NCBI RefSeq assembly: GCF_001039355.2
Contig: NW_019775606.1
Coordinates: 121,562 to 185,561 of the forward strand
Length of the DNA: 64,000 bases
Source of the DNA: Lingula anatina
Lineage: Eukaryota > Brachiopoda > Lingulata > Lingulida > Lingulidae
Direction of reading: 5' to 3'
The number at the start of each line of letters is the position of its first letter. The stretch's first letter is position 1. This document shows, piece by piece, positions 12,918 through 25,130 of the stretch. The notes beneath the pieces are model-generated. The model was not told where the DNA came from, did no database searches, and saw nothing but the letters and a program-made list of their open reading frames with translations. A program made the position numbers and the translations under genes.

Positions 12918-13736
12918 ACAACCGCACAGGCCTATGTACACAATGTATTCAAGCGATAAAGTTGCAAGTTGAGAATTCATATATTAAAGCAGTTTTCTTT
13001 ATTTCTGCTGAAATAAATAAACAAACAAACAAGAAAAAATATTTGCTAGTACTTTAACAAGCCAAACAGCAGAGAGACAGCAATGGCATTTAGGCAATGA
13101 AAGCGCAGACTAAGTCAAACATGCAGGGCTGGCAACCTAATCTTCCAATGGATGTAGCAAATTCCCTAAGTGGATTACGATGAGAAAATAAACCTATTTG
13201 GTATGATGATAAGCAGATCTATCTATCTTGTTTAAAAAATTATTTGTTCCATCATGCTGGTAAAGACAGTATCTTTTTTCCTGGGTAGTTTATTAGCAGT
13301 GGCATTGTGTAGGTGTGATTTCCTTGTTGTAAAAAAAGTTGTGTTTACAATGGGGGAAATCTGACTCTGATTCTGATATGTGTCTGGTTCACCTACAGTT
13401 TAAACCATTAGGGTACCATAACTATCACGCATAAGGATGAGGGTTACTGCCATTTCCACATGCTTTTATCAGATCAATTGCTGTCTTTAAATTTTGTCTT
13501 ACCACAATCCACCAATGATCCCACAACAGTACTGACATATTTTTATATATTTATAATATCTTCAGTTTCTTAATTTCATTACCATTTAAAAGACAGTGGA
13601 TTACCCCCCCCCCCCCCCCACAATGTATCAACTAACAATCAAACCAACATATCTAACAGGAAGAGAATGTCTTTTTACCCTCCCTCCATCTTGCTGAATC
13701 TATTACACACAAACCATGTTGTCCAACAGAGAATGT

Positions 13737-13830
13737 GTTTTTACAGGATAGCTATAATAAATAAATTAATTAATTAATTAAAATAAATAAATAAATAAAT
13801 AAATAAATAAAGTTATTATAAAATAAAAAA
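13737..13830. repeat. (ATAA)n / (TTAA)n low-complexity tract
   Basis: ATAAATAAATTAATTAATTA passes into AAATAAATAAATAA repeats. Confidence 0.9.
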
Positions 13831-14381
13831 TTGATTATTTTGAATATACTGGTATCTTTTACCACTTTTGTTTTTCCTTTTTTCATTTTTTCGTTTGTAG
13901 TTTTAAATGTCCTTCCCAGATGTCATAAGATACCACGGAATGACCAAATAATAGACTTCATGCATGGAAGCCTGGTCTGTGTGCACAAACTAGTAAGGAA
14001 TTCTTATCCTTTTGAATGAAATTGAATTTAATGGAAATCATGACTAAGTTATCTTGACTCCAGAAGAGAACGATTGCACATGCAGAATGTGTCTTTTATT
14101 GGATATATATCTGACTATATTAATCCATACAAGCAGAAGATTGGTTTATAGTTTACTATTCCCTAGTGTACAAGACTGAGCCTCTATTCTACTAGTATGT
14201 ATGATCTTACAGACACTTGCCGAGGACTGCATTTCACTGCCACAGGTTTAAGTTGACTGGTCACAGGAGAAGCTTGCCTTTAAATATTTAGGAAATATGT
14301 CTAATATAGAAAACATTCGCAAGTTCTCTGCCTGTTAAGTCAGTTAAATAATACGTTGGATTCCCCTCCTTGCCCCCAACC

Positions 14382-14387
<6 letters not shown>

Positions 14388-14418
<31 letters not shown>

Positions 14419-14458
14419 AGGAGGGAGAGAGGGAGGGAGAGAGAGAGAGAGAGAGAGA
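14388..14458. repeat. (GA)n microsatellite
   Basis: GA repeats with GGGA interruptions. The frames opened by this repeat on both strands are not genes. Confidence 0.97.
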
Positions 14459-14671
14459 TCCCCTGGTATATGTTTCAAACAGACAGACAAAGCAACCAAA
14501 TGACATATACTAGTACACAGATGGACAGAGAAACAAAACAGATTGAAGGTGGGATAGGTAGAATATGGAATACAGGTGGATACACTGTTAAAGATTTGAA
14601 GATAATTCATATGTACACTAGAAGAAGAAGTAACTGTTACCCACTTCACTCACGCACTTACTGTACTAGTA

Positions 14672-14975
14672 TGGCCTCCCCTTTGGGAAAAAATCAATGT
14701 TTCTACTAAAGTATTTGAACCGAGAAAATACAAATTACTCCTTTTAAGAGATATTTTGCCTGCCAACATTATTCATGTCCCAATTTTTAAACCTCAGCCA
14801 ACTACTAGTAATTATCTCACAATGCACAGGCTGAAACAAAAATTCCCCCTACACTTACTGTAAGGCCCCATTGGGAAAAAATAACGTCAAAACTAAGTAT
14901 TTGAGCCGAGTTGTCTTCATAGAAATTACAAATTACTCCTTTTAAGAGACATTTTGCCTGACAATATTATTCAAC
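14672..14975. repeat. Direct repeat, about 100 bp, offset near 190 bp
   Basis: The words 'ttgggaaaaaat', 'agtatttgarccgag', 'caaattactccttttaagag' and 'attttgcctg' recur in order in 14690-14775 and 14870-14970. Confidence 0.8.
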
Positions 14976-15288
14976 AAACTTCCGAATTTTTTTTCTCACA
15001 ATGCCTAGATATAGAATAACAGCTGATAATGAGGCAAAAAATTGTGATCGGCTGAAATATTTACAACTCACCACAAAGCAGGGAGAGAGAGCATTGTACA
15101 TCTTCAAGCCATTTATTAAGAATGATCTAAACATTTTATTATCAATTCTGAGTGATACCTTGATTTCCAATCGATGCTACTTCACTGAAGCAAAGCCTCT
15201 GTATTAGATACAATTCCCGAGAGGTAGAATGGTAGAACTAGCAAGTCAAGGCATGGTGAGAGGGTAATATATACCACACAGAGCACAT

Positions 15289-15466
15289 TCAGAACAGTGG
15301 ACTAATAGATCCACAGATGAAATATGGCCGACCCATTTGAATACTTGTCGTGTAATCCCCACAGGGAATCTATTCAGTGTCTAATCAGGAATTAAACAAC
15401 AAGGTTTTTAGTGGGTCCCCGTATTTTGATCTGCGGATCTGTTAGCCTACTGTTCTTTATGTGCTC
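15289..15466. mobile_element. MITE family B, copy 1
   Basis: A fold-back unit whose ends are inverse copies of 'cagaacagtggactaa', 'agatccrcagat' and 'aaatatggcygaccca'. The centre holds 'gaatctattcagtgtctaat'. Three relatives occur in the window. Confidence 0.75.
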
Positions 15467-16837
15467 ATAGTGATGAATGTGGTGGAAAAAGCCCAAATTG
15501 CATTAAATATCAACTCCGCATGAAAAAAGAATCCATCACATGTTCAATCAGACATGTTAACTTTTTTTTTTATCTATTTATTTCATCATCATTCATTAAT
15601 TTTTCTTTTGGTATCCAAATGCTGAAAATGATCAGATGCCATTCTCTGTCTGTACGAGCTAAGGGTAAACTCCAACCTTGAAATTATTTTATTCGTTCAA
15701 TCATCTGTCAATCCAATCATTATTGAACCCATTTGTGTATTCATTAATTTAATTTTTTTTGCAATTTACATAATTATTAATGTAACACTGATACCATTTA
15801 AAGCTATAATTTGAAAAAGAATGTGGTTCAGATTCAATGACAAAATGTTTTCATTTCAGTGATGGCAAAAAATTGTTTCCGAAGCCACAAAACAACAGAA
15901 TCCTTTGAAACTATGATTAAAAGTATAGCAATGCCTTGCCTTATACAGGTACTGTAGGTTTAAAAAACACGTTAATTCTCTTCAAAAACACTTTACTTTT
16001 TTATAACAGTTCAGAATGTACAGGTTAAATATTAAATTACTTTTACCACTAATCAGAGGTAAAAATGTCACTTGATCTACCTGTAAGGGCTGCTGTAAGT
16101 TCAGTGCCTATGGCGAGGCTAGTTAAGGCACCTGCACTTCTGCCAGAAGGCACTGCCCATGGTATAAACCTTCTCTAAGGGCAGCAAAGGTGAGAACGCA
16201 GGTTTAACACTCCAACGCAGGTGATCCTTGATATACACCTTGTTAAAAGTGCCCCAGGGCCTGTGTTAAGTCAATTACTGTTGCAATGTTTTTCAAACTA
16301 TTGGCATTGCCAGTAGTTCCAATCTTGGTTCTCGCTTTGAAGTAAGTACTACTCAGTAATAGCAACAACTGCTTACTAGTATGTATTTTACCAACTTATC
16401 CTACAAATACACACACACACACAAACATGCTCGAACATCAGCACATACCTATAAGGCGTATGTAAAATTACCAAAGCAAATTCAATATCTATGAAAATCA
16501 AAATCCAACCACCAGCCATGCAAACCCATTAATAAACAAGCAATTTAGAAGTCAAGAGTTCAGAAGGATATCCTAGTTCACTTCTTCCTTGCAGACAATA
16601 CCTACTCAAATTTATCAAATCCAGAATTTTTTTTTTGCACTCTTAGAATTCTTAGAGAAATTCTAAGAAAATTGCTGGCTGGGAAATTCAATTTGGTGAT
16701 TGCCTGGTAAATTACCCTAGAGATCTGCATCCCTATATATCATACCAGCATGGTGCAGGCATAGGACAGGTTTAAATTTATATATATATATATCAAGCTG
16801 AATTAATGGATTGGGAAGAAATATGTGTTATTACAGC

Positions 16838-16883
16838 CCCCCCCCCCCCAAAAAAAAAAAAAAAAAAAAAAAAAAAANAAAAA
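16838..16883. repeat. poly-C / poly-A run with single N
   Basis: A C-run passes into an A-run containing an N at 16878. This is a probable contig join or an unresolved homopolymer. Confidence 0.85.
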
Positions 16884-16982
16884 CAGCAAATACTCAGTCT
16901 CTTTAGAAATTATTTACTAAATTATTTACTGAATAGACTTATTCACTCAATGTTATGCGCCTGACATATGCAATAGGATGTT

Positions 16983-17081
16983 GGACGTAACATCTGCTGG
17001 TAGCAATGGCGGTCATCTCAGTTTATGTCTTGAACGTAACATCTGCTTGTAGCAATGGCGGTCATCTCAGTTTATGTCTGA
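16983..17081. repeat. 49-bp tandem duplication
   Basis: 'acgtaacatctgctggtagc' followed by 'aatggcggtcatctcagttt' is repeated once with two or three substitutions. Confidence 0.9.
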
Positions 17082-18972
17082 GAAAGGTTAATGGCCGCAA
17101 GCTAGCACTGAGTACTAACTAGGACTTAATTTTCTGCTACATACTGATATAAATAATACAGTTTTATTCAGTCACTGTACATTAAAAACACACATAACAT
17201 GAAAATTATTTTTATAAGTTCTCACTGTTACAGTACAAGACACATCACAAAAAAGTGACAACCATGTCTTTCCACCATTACATGTACATGTTCTCTTGCT
17301 TGACCCATTCTGTATTGTTTTATCATTCCTTTATGATTGCCAGTACCCTCATCAAATAATCATAGCTCACCTATCCCATTAACAACTATCAGAGAAAGGA
17401 TAAATTTGCACAGCACTTTACTCAACAACACCTTCTTGAGCAAGAGCAATCCTATAGTGCTTTACAGTAAATTAAAGGAGTTCTGCTAACATAAGTCTCC
17501 AGATCAATTAGAGAGCAGTACTGTAGAAATGAGACAGGCCAGGACTAAAACCATGAGCACCGCCATCGTACACACTAGTGGTACTAATTAACTCCATGCA
17601 TCTACAAAGTGCACTTCTTCTTCATGTGTCACCACCGATGTGGAGTTTGACAAACTTCAATAATTATACTTTGCCGAAGGTTTCTGTTTCTTGCCATTAA
17701 CCAAATGTCTCTTGTTGGAAATTCAAAATGGTCAAGAAAGGTCTTTCCTTTTCTGCCTCGGGCACTTTGCCAGGTATTCTACCACTTAAACTAAGATTCA
17801 CCAATCCCTCTGTTCTAGCTGATGGAATGGCCCAAGAGCAAAGTGCACTAATTACTGCAAAGCTCTTGTATTAATTAATTCATCCTCTCTCGCTATGTCA
17901 TTGTGTGAGAGATAAACCCTGGTTTCATCAATTTGTTGTGTGGTCACACTTGAGAATATTGATTGCACCTGCAATTCATCTCACTGTTGCGGTTTATCTC
18001 AATAAAAAACGTTTCATACAGGTGTCAGCAGAGGCATATACATGATATTGATTTTATTTGTCATTTAACAAGCTGGTATTGGAAAGTGGCAACTAAAGAA
18101 CTATATATATATATATATATTCATTCTGAACTACATTTACCTCTCTTTTACTTTGCTTCTTTTTTCATTCCTCCATTCTACGAGAGTGCGTGTACTTCTT
18201 TTCTATTCTTTCATTTTCTCTCTTAATCATCTTCATCTTTTCTTTTTTTTTATGTCTTCTTTGAATTTTTTTTTACCCTTTTATAAAAAAATTAATAATT
18301 CTTGCCTACTAAGCCTTAAAAATGTCTTTTCTTGTAAATCCTAAATAAAAGAAAAATAGCTTTAAATGGTATGCCTTCTTTAAATCATATTTTAACAGTT
18401 CAAAATCAGATCAATAAAAATGACTGTTTTGCCATATCACGTCAGCCTATTTCCCTGTGTCATTCTTCAATTAACCCAGACTAACGACTCCAATAATTTA
18501 ATTATTTGTCCAATTTCTTTTCCCAGAGATCAATAAAGAAATGCTCACTTAAGGAGCCTGTATATATTCCAAGAAGTTATCGGATCAGAAAACAGAAAAT
18601 TACTGGTCAAAATCAATACCTCTCCAATAAATTTGACAGTATATATTACACATTGCTGGCATCACTTTTGCAAACTAGTACTAGTGAATCTTAGCCAAAT
18701 ACCTTAATTTAATAAAATACCTAACTCTCACAGTATTAGGACCCCAGTGGAATTAATTCTGAGGACCTCCATGTATATCCCTAAGAATTTTTATTCTATG
18801 AACTCGATATCCAGAAATAAAATCACATAAATACATTCATCACTTGATTCTACATATATATGCAAATATTGCTAAACATCTGCCTGAACCCACCATGGGT
18901 TTCAGCAGATTTCCAGAAACATCTCTCCATTATAACCATGTGTTTGCCATATCTAGTGTATGCTAATATAAC

Positions 18973-19141
18973 CAGGGGCGGATCCAGAGTTATTTTCTGA
19001 CAGTCTTCCAAATTATCTTTGTTGATCCATCCTCCATTTTTTGACCGTCTTCCGACAGAAATAATTAAATACCCGTCAATGTAAACTTGAAAATCTGACT
19101 GTCTTCCGGAAGACCCAGAAGACGCCCTATATCCGCCCCTG
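18973..19141. mobile_element. hAT-like MITE with 5-bp target duplication (ATAAC)
   Basis: Starts CAGGGGCGGAT and ends ATCCGCCCCTG, a perfect 11-bp inverted pair, and is flanked on both sides by ATAAC (18968-18972 and 19142-19146). 'gtcttccg' words recur inside in both orientations. It is 169 bp and non-coding. CAGGGGCG ends are typical of hAT elements. The 5-bp duplication fits the hAT subgroups with short duplications rather than the usual 8 bp. Confidence 0.85.
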
Positions 19142-19255
19142 ATAACAGAAGGCCAAACTGATTAAAAGGCCATTACAATAACCACCTCCGAAACAGGTAC
19201 CTTAACTGACACAAAAGACAAGATCAAAGGTAGTATCTCAGTTCTAAGAGTGCTT

Positions 19256-19529
19256 TCAGAACAAATGATATGCAGACTAACTGATCCACTGACTAAATAT
19301 GGCTGACCCCACCTAAAAGCAGTGCTGCTTAATCTCCTGATGGTCTCCCTGCCTCCACACGCACCATTAAATGGATTAAATCTCAGTTGCAAGGTTTAAA
19401 TGCTAGGCCCTTGCAGCAACGGCGAGGGTAGAGGCAGGGAGACCATCCGGTAATTTGTCGATGCTGCTTTTAAGTGAGTTGGCCATATTTAGTCTGCGGA
19501 TCCGTTAGTGCAAGTATCAACTTGTTCTG
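19256..19529. mobile_element. MITE family B, copy 2 (long arms)
   Basis: A long fold-back with arms of about 95 bp. The left arm carries 'ttcagaaca', 'aaatatggctgacc', 'aaaagcagtgctg' and 'gatggtctccctgcc'. The right arm is the inverse, from 'ggcagggagaccatc' to 'gttctgaa'. It is the largest family B copy and may be close to the full-length form. Confidence 0.8.
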
Positions 19530-20224
19530 AAACAAAAAGAAATAAATATTTCAGATTAGCTCTCCCTGTATCTCTCCTAAGTGTGCTGTACTAACATAGC
19601 CACATTTATTTTTGATATCATGAGCTGTTTTTAATTGACTTTCGCATTGTAGACAGCTTTTAAATTGAGAGTGTCTGGTAACCCTGGGCGCAATATTCCA
19701 TCCCAAGGGATGGTAGTTATAAGGTTGATAGGGCAAACCAATGTCACCATCAAAGACATTGCACTGTGGTAAATTACTTGTAAAATGCAGATATTGCTGT
19801 ACTTGTAAAACATTCAGTCATGGCAAGGTCTGTTCTTTAGCTCAGAAACAGTAGTACATATATACATCTGTGAATAAATAAATGAACATATAAAACAGAA
19901 AAATAAGTGACAACTAGCCATGTCCATGTAGATAACATCAAAGGAATCAATGTAATGGACAAACTGAAGGATCTGTCCAATGTGTGAATCAAGAAAAGAA
20001 ACAACCTTGTTTGAAAATGGTACATGAGAAGTAAAACCAGGATGCTGATCTGCCTTTTTTTCTCTCTCATTTGATAAGCCTAGCAAGGAATGATGAGTCT
20101 GATTCTATGCTTAAATAAATCTACTAGTAAGGCCAGTTTGGTGAGTGGGTCCATCAGTCACCCTGAGTGTCAGAAGATCAAAGCACACCTTAATCATCAG
20201 CTCACTTACCCCTGCAATATCCAG

Positions 20225-20642
20225 TAACACCCCATGTTACTGGACAACCCATCTCCCAGGGGTTTCTCCCTAAATTGCTTTCAGTTTAAATAGTTCTGAT
20301 GTCAGCAGGGGCGTAACCAGACCTTCAAAAATTGTACGCACAGATTTTGAAAATTCCCAGGTACGATTATATTCCTTGAAAAATACACTGAATTAATGGA
20401 GAATAATATCATGGTTGGCTCAAAAAATTGTACGCACAGTGCATCCTTGCGTATGCCTGGTTACGCCCTTGGTCAGCATGCCTACCAAAGCTCTTAAGGG
20501 TTAATTAACTAGTATTGTTTGGCAGCTTCAGTAGGCGTGCCAGACATTTAAACCACTTAATTAAGCCAAAAGCAATTTGGCAAGAAACCCTTTGGAGATG
20601 GGTCGATCCTGTTAGATTGATCTAGGTATGGGAATAGGGTCT
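20225..20642. mobile_element. MITE family A copy, split by a nested element
   Basis: The two halves carry family A words: 'catctcccaggggtttct' and 'taaattgctttcag' on the left, and 'taggcgtgccagacattta' and 'gatctaggtatgggaatagg' on the right. They are separated by the hAT-like insert at 20306-20471, so family A inserted here first. Confidence 0.65.
20306..20471. mobile_element. hAT-like MITE with 5-bp target duplication (GTCAG)
   Basis: Starts CAGGGGCGTAACCAG and ends CTGGTTACGCCCTTG (14 of 15 inverse matches), flanked by GTCAG at 20301-20305 and 20472-20476. 'attgtacgcacag' appears twice inside. It is non-coding and nested in a family A MITE. Confidence 0.85.
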
Positions 20643-20898
20643 AAATTCTTGCCTGTTCTTTTTCAGTAACTGTATATGACAGAGACAGGCTGGTAGTGAA
20701 GGTTCTCAGTGTTCTCTGCAACTCAGGGTGATAAAATTAATTCACCTTTACAGGAATATGAGGGTATTGACCTGTAGGCAAATGCTTGAACTCAAGCACA
20801 TTAAAGAGGCTGTCATCTGTAATCATCCATACACAGCTCCAGTAGCCCCTTCTAGATAATTACTAGTACATGTAGTAAAGACGTGATATGAATTTTTA

Positions 20899-20899
<1 letters not shown>

Positions 20900-20925
<26 letters not shown>
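20900..20925. repeat. (CT)n microsatellite
   Basis: Simple CT repeat. Confidence 0.95.
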
Positions 20926-20929
<4 letters not shown>

Positions 20930-22729
20930 CATAGACTTTAAGCATTACCAATTTTACGCCCCGGGGAAGCTTTTCAAGATTCTTATTGATAGGGCATAGT
21001 GATACCATCCAAAAACAATGATATTACAGATTATCTGCATTTAGTTCTCAAGCTTTCAGTTTCACTTCTAGTTAGAATCCTATAAAGGTATCCTATCAAG
21101 GATTTTGTTCACATAATTTGACAGCAAGCTGTGACATCTACTCATGCATCTGAATATTATATTTAAATTAAAATATTTACCACCTGGAGAAAGCATAAAG
21201 GCACAGATGCAACTCTTAAAGTTGTACAAACCTACAGTCCAAATTCACTGACTGATTGAATTTGTCCTACTTCCTGTTTTCTTTCCAGGATTCCTAAATT
21301 GAAGCACAAGTTTAGGTGACTCATGATCACTTACTAGTACATAATAATCAGACTAGTAAGCTGTCAGTCTCTCAACACATACCAGTACATGTATATGGCA
21401 TAAGAAATTTTTAAGATAAAATCATGTGAAAAGTCAGGCAGTCCCAATTACTGACCCCTGATAAGCAGTAATTCAAACATGGCATTTTCACACATATATC
21501 ATCTTAAATTGATAATAAATATACATAATATGGCATCATTCTTGACATACTCAAATACAGTCTGATGGCACATCAGTGTGCCATATAAAATATCTTATCA
21601 TCACAACTGGGAAATAAAACAATGTGGCCTGCTATTAATTAATAATCGATATCTCAATAGGAGGCTGTGTTATGTAAGGTATGTACTAGTAGGGGCCTAA
21701 CCTTAATTACATTACAGATGTAGCTTGGATTGCACTGAGTTATTTATTTCAATCAGATCTGCAATTCTAATGAAGAACCAATTACTATACTGACTATGGG
21801 GTCATCCATTTCATTATAATTTTCACAAGTCTAGGGGGAGGGGATTAATGTCCTCTCTTCATCTTTGGGGGAAAAAATGAAAATGATGATATCCAAATTG
21901 CTGTCAAAGGTTTTCATTTTTGGCTTTTCATCTGGTGCTCTGTTGGGGGGGGGGGGGGGGGGGGGAGGATGAAAAAAAAAGGATACCTTTTGTAGATGTT
22001 GGAAAATGTTGATGATAAAAAAACCCTAGACCCCAGGCCGCATGGGTGAAAGTTGTGAAAACTAAATATCCTAGCAACGTATAAAGCTGGCAGTTTTTCA
22101 TTGCATATATAGTACCATATGAAAAAACCTTAAAATTTCGATTGAAAATCCTGAAATCAGGCATAAATCTGAAAAATTTCACCCATGTAACTGTCTTCTA
22201 AGGTCTGAGTCGCAAGGGGCCAACTCTACTCTCTTTTATCCTCTCTTCCTCCTTCAGCAACATCCAAGATCTGCTGAAGTTACAGACAGACTCACTTACC
22301 AAGTATGTGCTATCAATTAGCTATTCTAGCAAAATTTCGACAAAAACTTCTTTCAAACCAACTTGGCATGTTGTGGATCAATATAATTCTCATATACTAT
22401 ACAGTTTTAAAGTACATGTGCATCTCCACTACAGAAAACATATATGCTGGTAGAGAGTAAAGTACTAGTATGCTGAAAACATGTTTATACCTGTATATGA
22501 ACAGGTATGTAATGTGAGTACAGCAAGGTGAAAATTAGCCTCAGGTTGAGCTCCATACTCACTACAGCTTAAAACCTCACAGTGAGGCAAGGTGGAAAGG
22601 TGTGTTCAGATCTGTATATGAGCAGGTATGTAGTAAGGCGAGGCGAAAACATATTCACTACAAAAGCTGTATGTAAAGCTGTATGCCAAAAGAGTTCCGG
22701 TTAACTGAATTGTCTATCTTCCTACCAAC

Positions 22730-22960
22730 CAGTTCAGGTTGCCTAATTCTGACTAACTCCCATGCCAATTAAGCCAATCTTATCTCTTTGTTGCCCACTC
22801 ATTGCTAACACACTTGATTTAAGACCATGTGGTTACAATTTCTAACCACAATGAGCCAATCTAATCCTCTGCTGTTCCATCAATTGCTATTACAATTGAT
22901 TTTATACCATGTGATTACAATGTCTAACCAGAAGAATTAAGCCAATCTAATCCCATGTAG
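22730..22960. repeat. Imperfect tandem repeat, about 90-100 bp
   Basis: 'gccaatctwatc', 'attgctawyac', 'gattttataccatgtg' and 'gttacaatntctaacca' recur in the same order two to three times. Confidence 0.7.
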
Positions 22961-22972
22961 TGTTATGTATTA

Positions 22973-23555
22973 CCCCGTTCACACTGCAGTCATTTAACTG
23001 GTTAAATAGCGAATTAGGTCAAGATTCGAATTATTGCGGTAGTCTGAACGCATGAGGATTTTTGTAAACCGGTTTCCAAAAATCCTACTAGCGAGCTGGA
23101 TTCTCTCCAGCGATTCGGTTACTTTACCCGAAGGGCCACCTGTTTAGATCTCACTGCGCATGCACTAGCAAATCTCGCGGGAAAGAAAAGCAACATGCCA
23201 GGTCAGTGGACCCACACTCTCCATCGAAATCCGGCTAGTCTCTTTCTTGTATCCATCAAATTCTTCCTGTTCTTACTTAATTCTTCCTTTTGACGAATTT
23301 TGGGTTAAATTTGATGTTCCAAAAACTAACACATGACAAAAAAAACTGAGTGCGAGAAGAGCAATGATTGGTGCCATATTTTTGTTTTCATGGATTCTGC
23401 GCATGCGCGATTCTTCAAACCGGAACCTCCACCTGAATTTTCAGTGCACGATTCGGTTTCCCTTTGCTGTGTGTGGCCAGACAACCGAATCGGATTTTTC
23501 ACCCGTAATTCGCATTGCAAAAATTCGGATATTTCAGATTGTAGTGTGAACGGGG
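22973..23555. mobile_element. Non-autonomous TIR element, 583 bp, TA duplication
   Basis: Ends are CCCCGTTCACACTGCAGTC and the inverse GATTGTAGTGTGAACGGGG, with TA on each side (22971-22972 and 23556-23557). Words such as 'cgaatt', 'aaccgg' and 'gattcggtt' recur inside in both orientations. The GC content is higher than the surroundings. Open frames on both strands here (23326-23623) overlap the element and show no transposase motif. Probably a mariner-type or related derivative. Confidence 0.75.
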
Positions 23556-24203
23556 TATATGTTACAAAACATACAGGGAGCAAACACAACCATCAAAATG
23601 GATTTCGACGTGTAAGATTGTAAGAAATCAGAATATTAATGTAGTAAATGAAGTTTAATTTACAGATACTCCCAACCATGTAGTATAAAAGTGGGATTTC
23701 TGCCAATAATAGGAGAAATCTCATGATTGATGCCATCATCTACATGTAGGTATAACCCTAATATTCCATCATAATTCACCTGTCTCACCTATTAGGCAAG
23801 TATATCTACCTGGAGTTTTTATCTACAAAACATTCCGCATTCAAACATATTGTTCTGCCATACTATACAGTAACATCTATCAGAGGGCGCTGAGTTATAT
23901 AAGGGTCCTACTACAGCTAGGAATAAATTGACACAAATCAATGCTTTTTATAGATTACTAATAATTTATAAGCTTAAATGTGAACTATCAATACCTGTGT
24001 TTTAAGTAAAACCAATTTTCTCCCTGTGGCTGTTATGTCATTGATCATATTCACAAGGTTGTCAACTCTGTTTGTTTTAAAGCACATGTCCCCATTTCTG
24101 AATGTCACTTGTGGCTGTGTTGTCATTCTGCTTAACATCATGATTGGCTTTCACTGAGACAACCTGCCTGCCGTCCGTTTATTTTGTCTATTTTAGATGG
24201 GAA

Positions 24204-24205
<2 letters not shown>

Positions 24206-24285
<80 letters not shown>
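24206..24285. repeat. (TG)n(TA)n microsatellite
   Basis: A long TG run followed by TATATA. Confidence 0.97.
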
Positions 24286-24938
24286 GCTGTACATGACTAG
24301 ATACATGTGAGTGATGTCTACCATGCACCTCCTCCACATTTTATCAATTGAATATAACATGATGTAAGCCAGAATTAATAACCTGGTTGCTGCCCTAGAG
24401 ACTGGTGTTTTCTGGAGAAATGTTTGTAGAAGTCTGAAATTGTAAGTTTAACCCTTTCTTATTATGTACAATTGCCAAGTAGGGCACTTAAGCACGAAAA
24501 AGAAGTCTGAACTAGAAAAATCTCAAAGCACAACTCAGAGAGGAATAAAGTGTACTTAAACCCTAACTTACCTTGATTTCACTTGAACATTCTTTGTTCT
24601 AGTAATTAGCAAACAAACAAGCACGGTTATCACATCATATATTGAAAATACACTCCATAAGTGTTTACCTTTGTGTCTAGCTGTATTAAGCACATGATCT
24701 GAAGTGGTTTTGAGTGGCCACAAACCACACAAGAGCCTGGGTTTAAAATAAAAAAAAACTGAACAATTATCATGGGACCGAAAATTACTTTTCTGCATGT
24801 ACTGAGGTCTACAAGTGAATTAAAAATCTCAGAATTCCGTGACTTTATGGAAAAAAAATCATGTCTGAAAAGTTGATAACAACTGTAAATCCACTCCACA
24901 TGAGTATATCTGTGTAACTAGCTGTACACAGTGATTAA

Positions 24939-25130
24939 GGCTTCGTTCACATGGAAAGTCTATTTTCTAAAAATCTTTTTTCTATTCGCGGTATATCTTA
25001 TGATCACGGTCTGTGCCCTGAATATCCCGCGGCGTAATTACTGGCGGCTATAAGTTACTATAAGTGATCATAAGATACCGCGAATAGAAAATAGATTTTT
25101 AGAAAATAGACTTTCCATGTGAACGAAGCC
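24939..25130. mobile_element. PIF/Harbinger-like fold-back MITE, TAA duplication
   Basis: Nearly a complete palindrome. The left arm is 'ggcttcgttcacatggaaag' then 'tctattttctaaaaatct'. The right arm is its inverse, ending 'ctttccatgtgaacgaagcc'. TAA occurs on both sides (24936-24938 and 25131-25133), the 3-bp TWA target of PIF/Harbinger. It is 192 bp with no coding capacity. Its right half is repeated in the assembly duplication that follows. Confidence 0.82.

Noticed and set aside
14288-14709. R/E-rich and S/L-rich frames
   Set aside because: These are translations of a GA/CT microsatellite.
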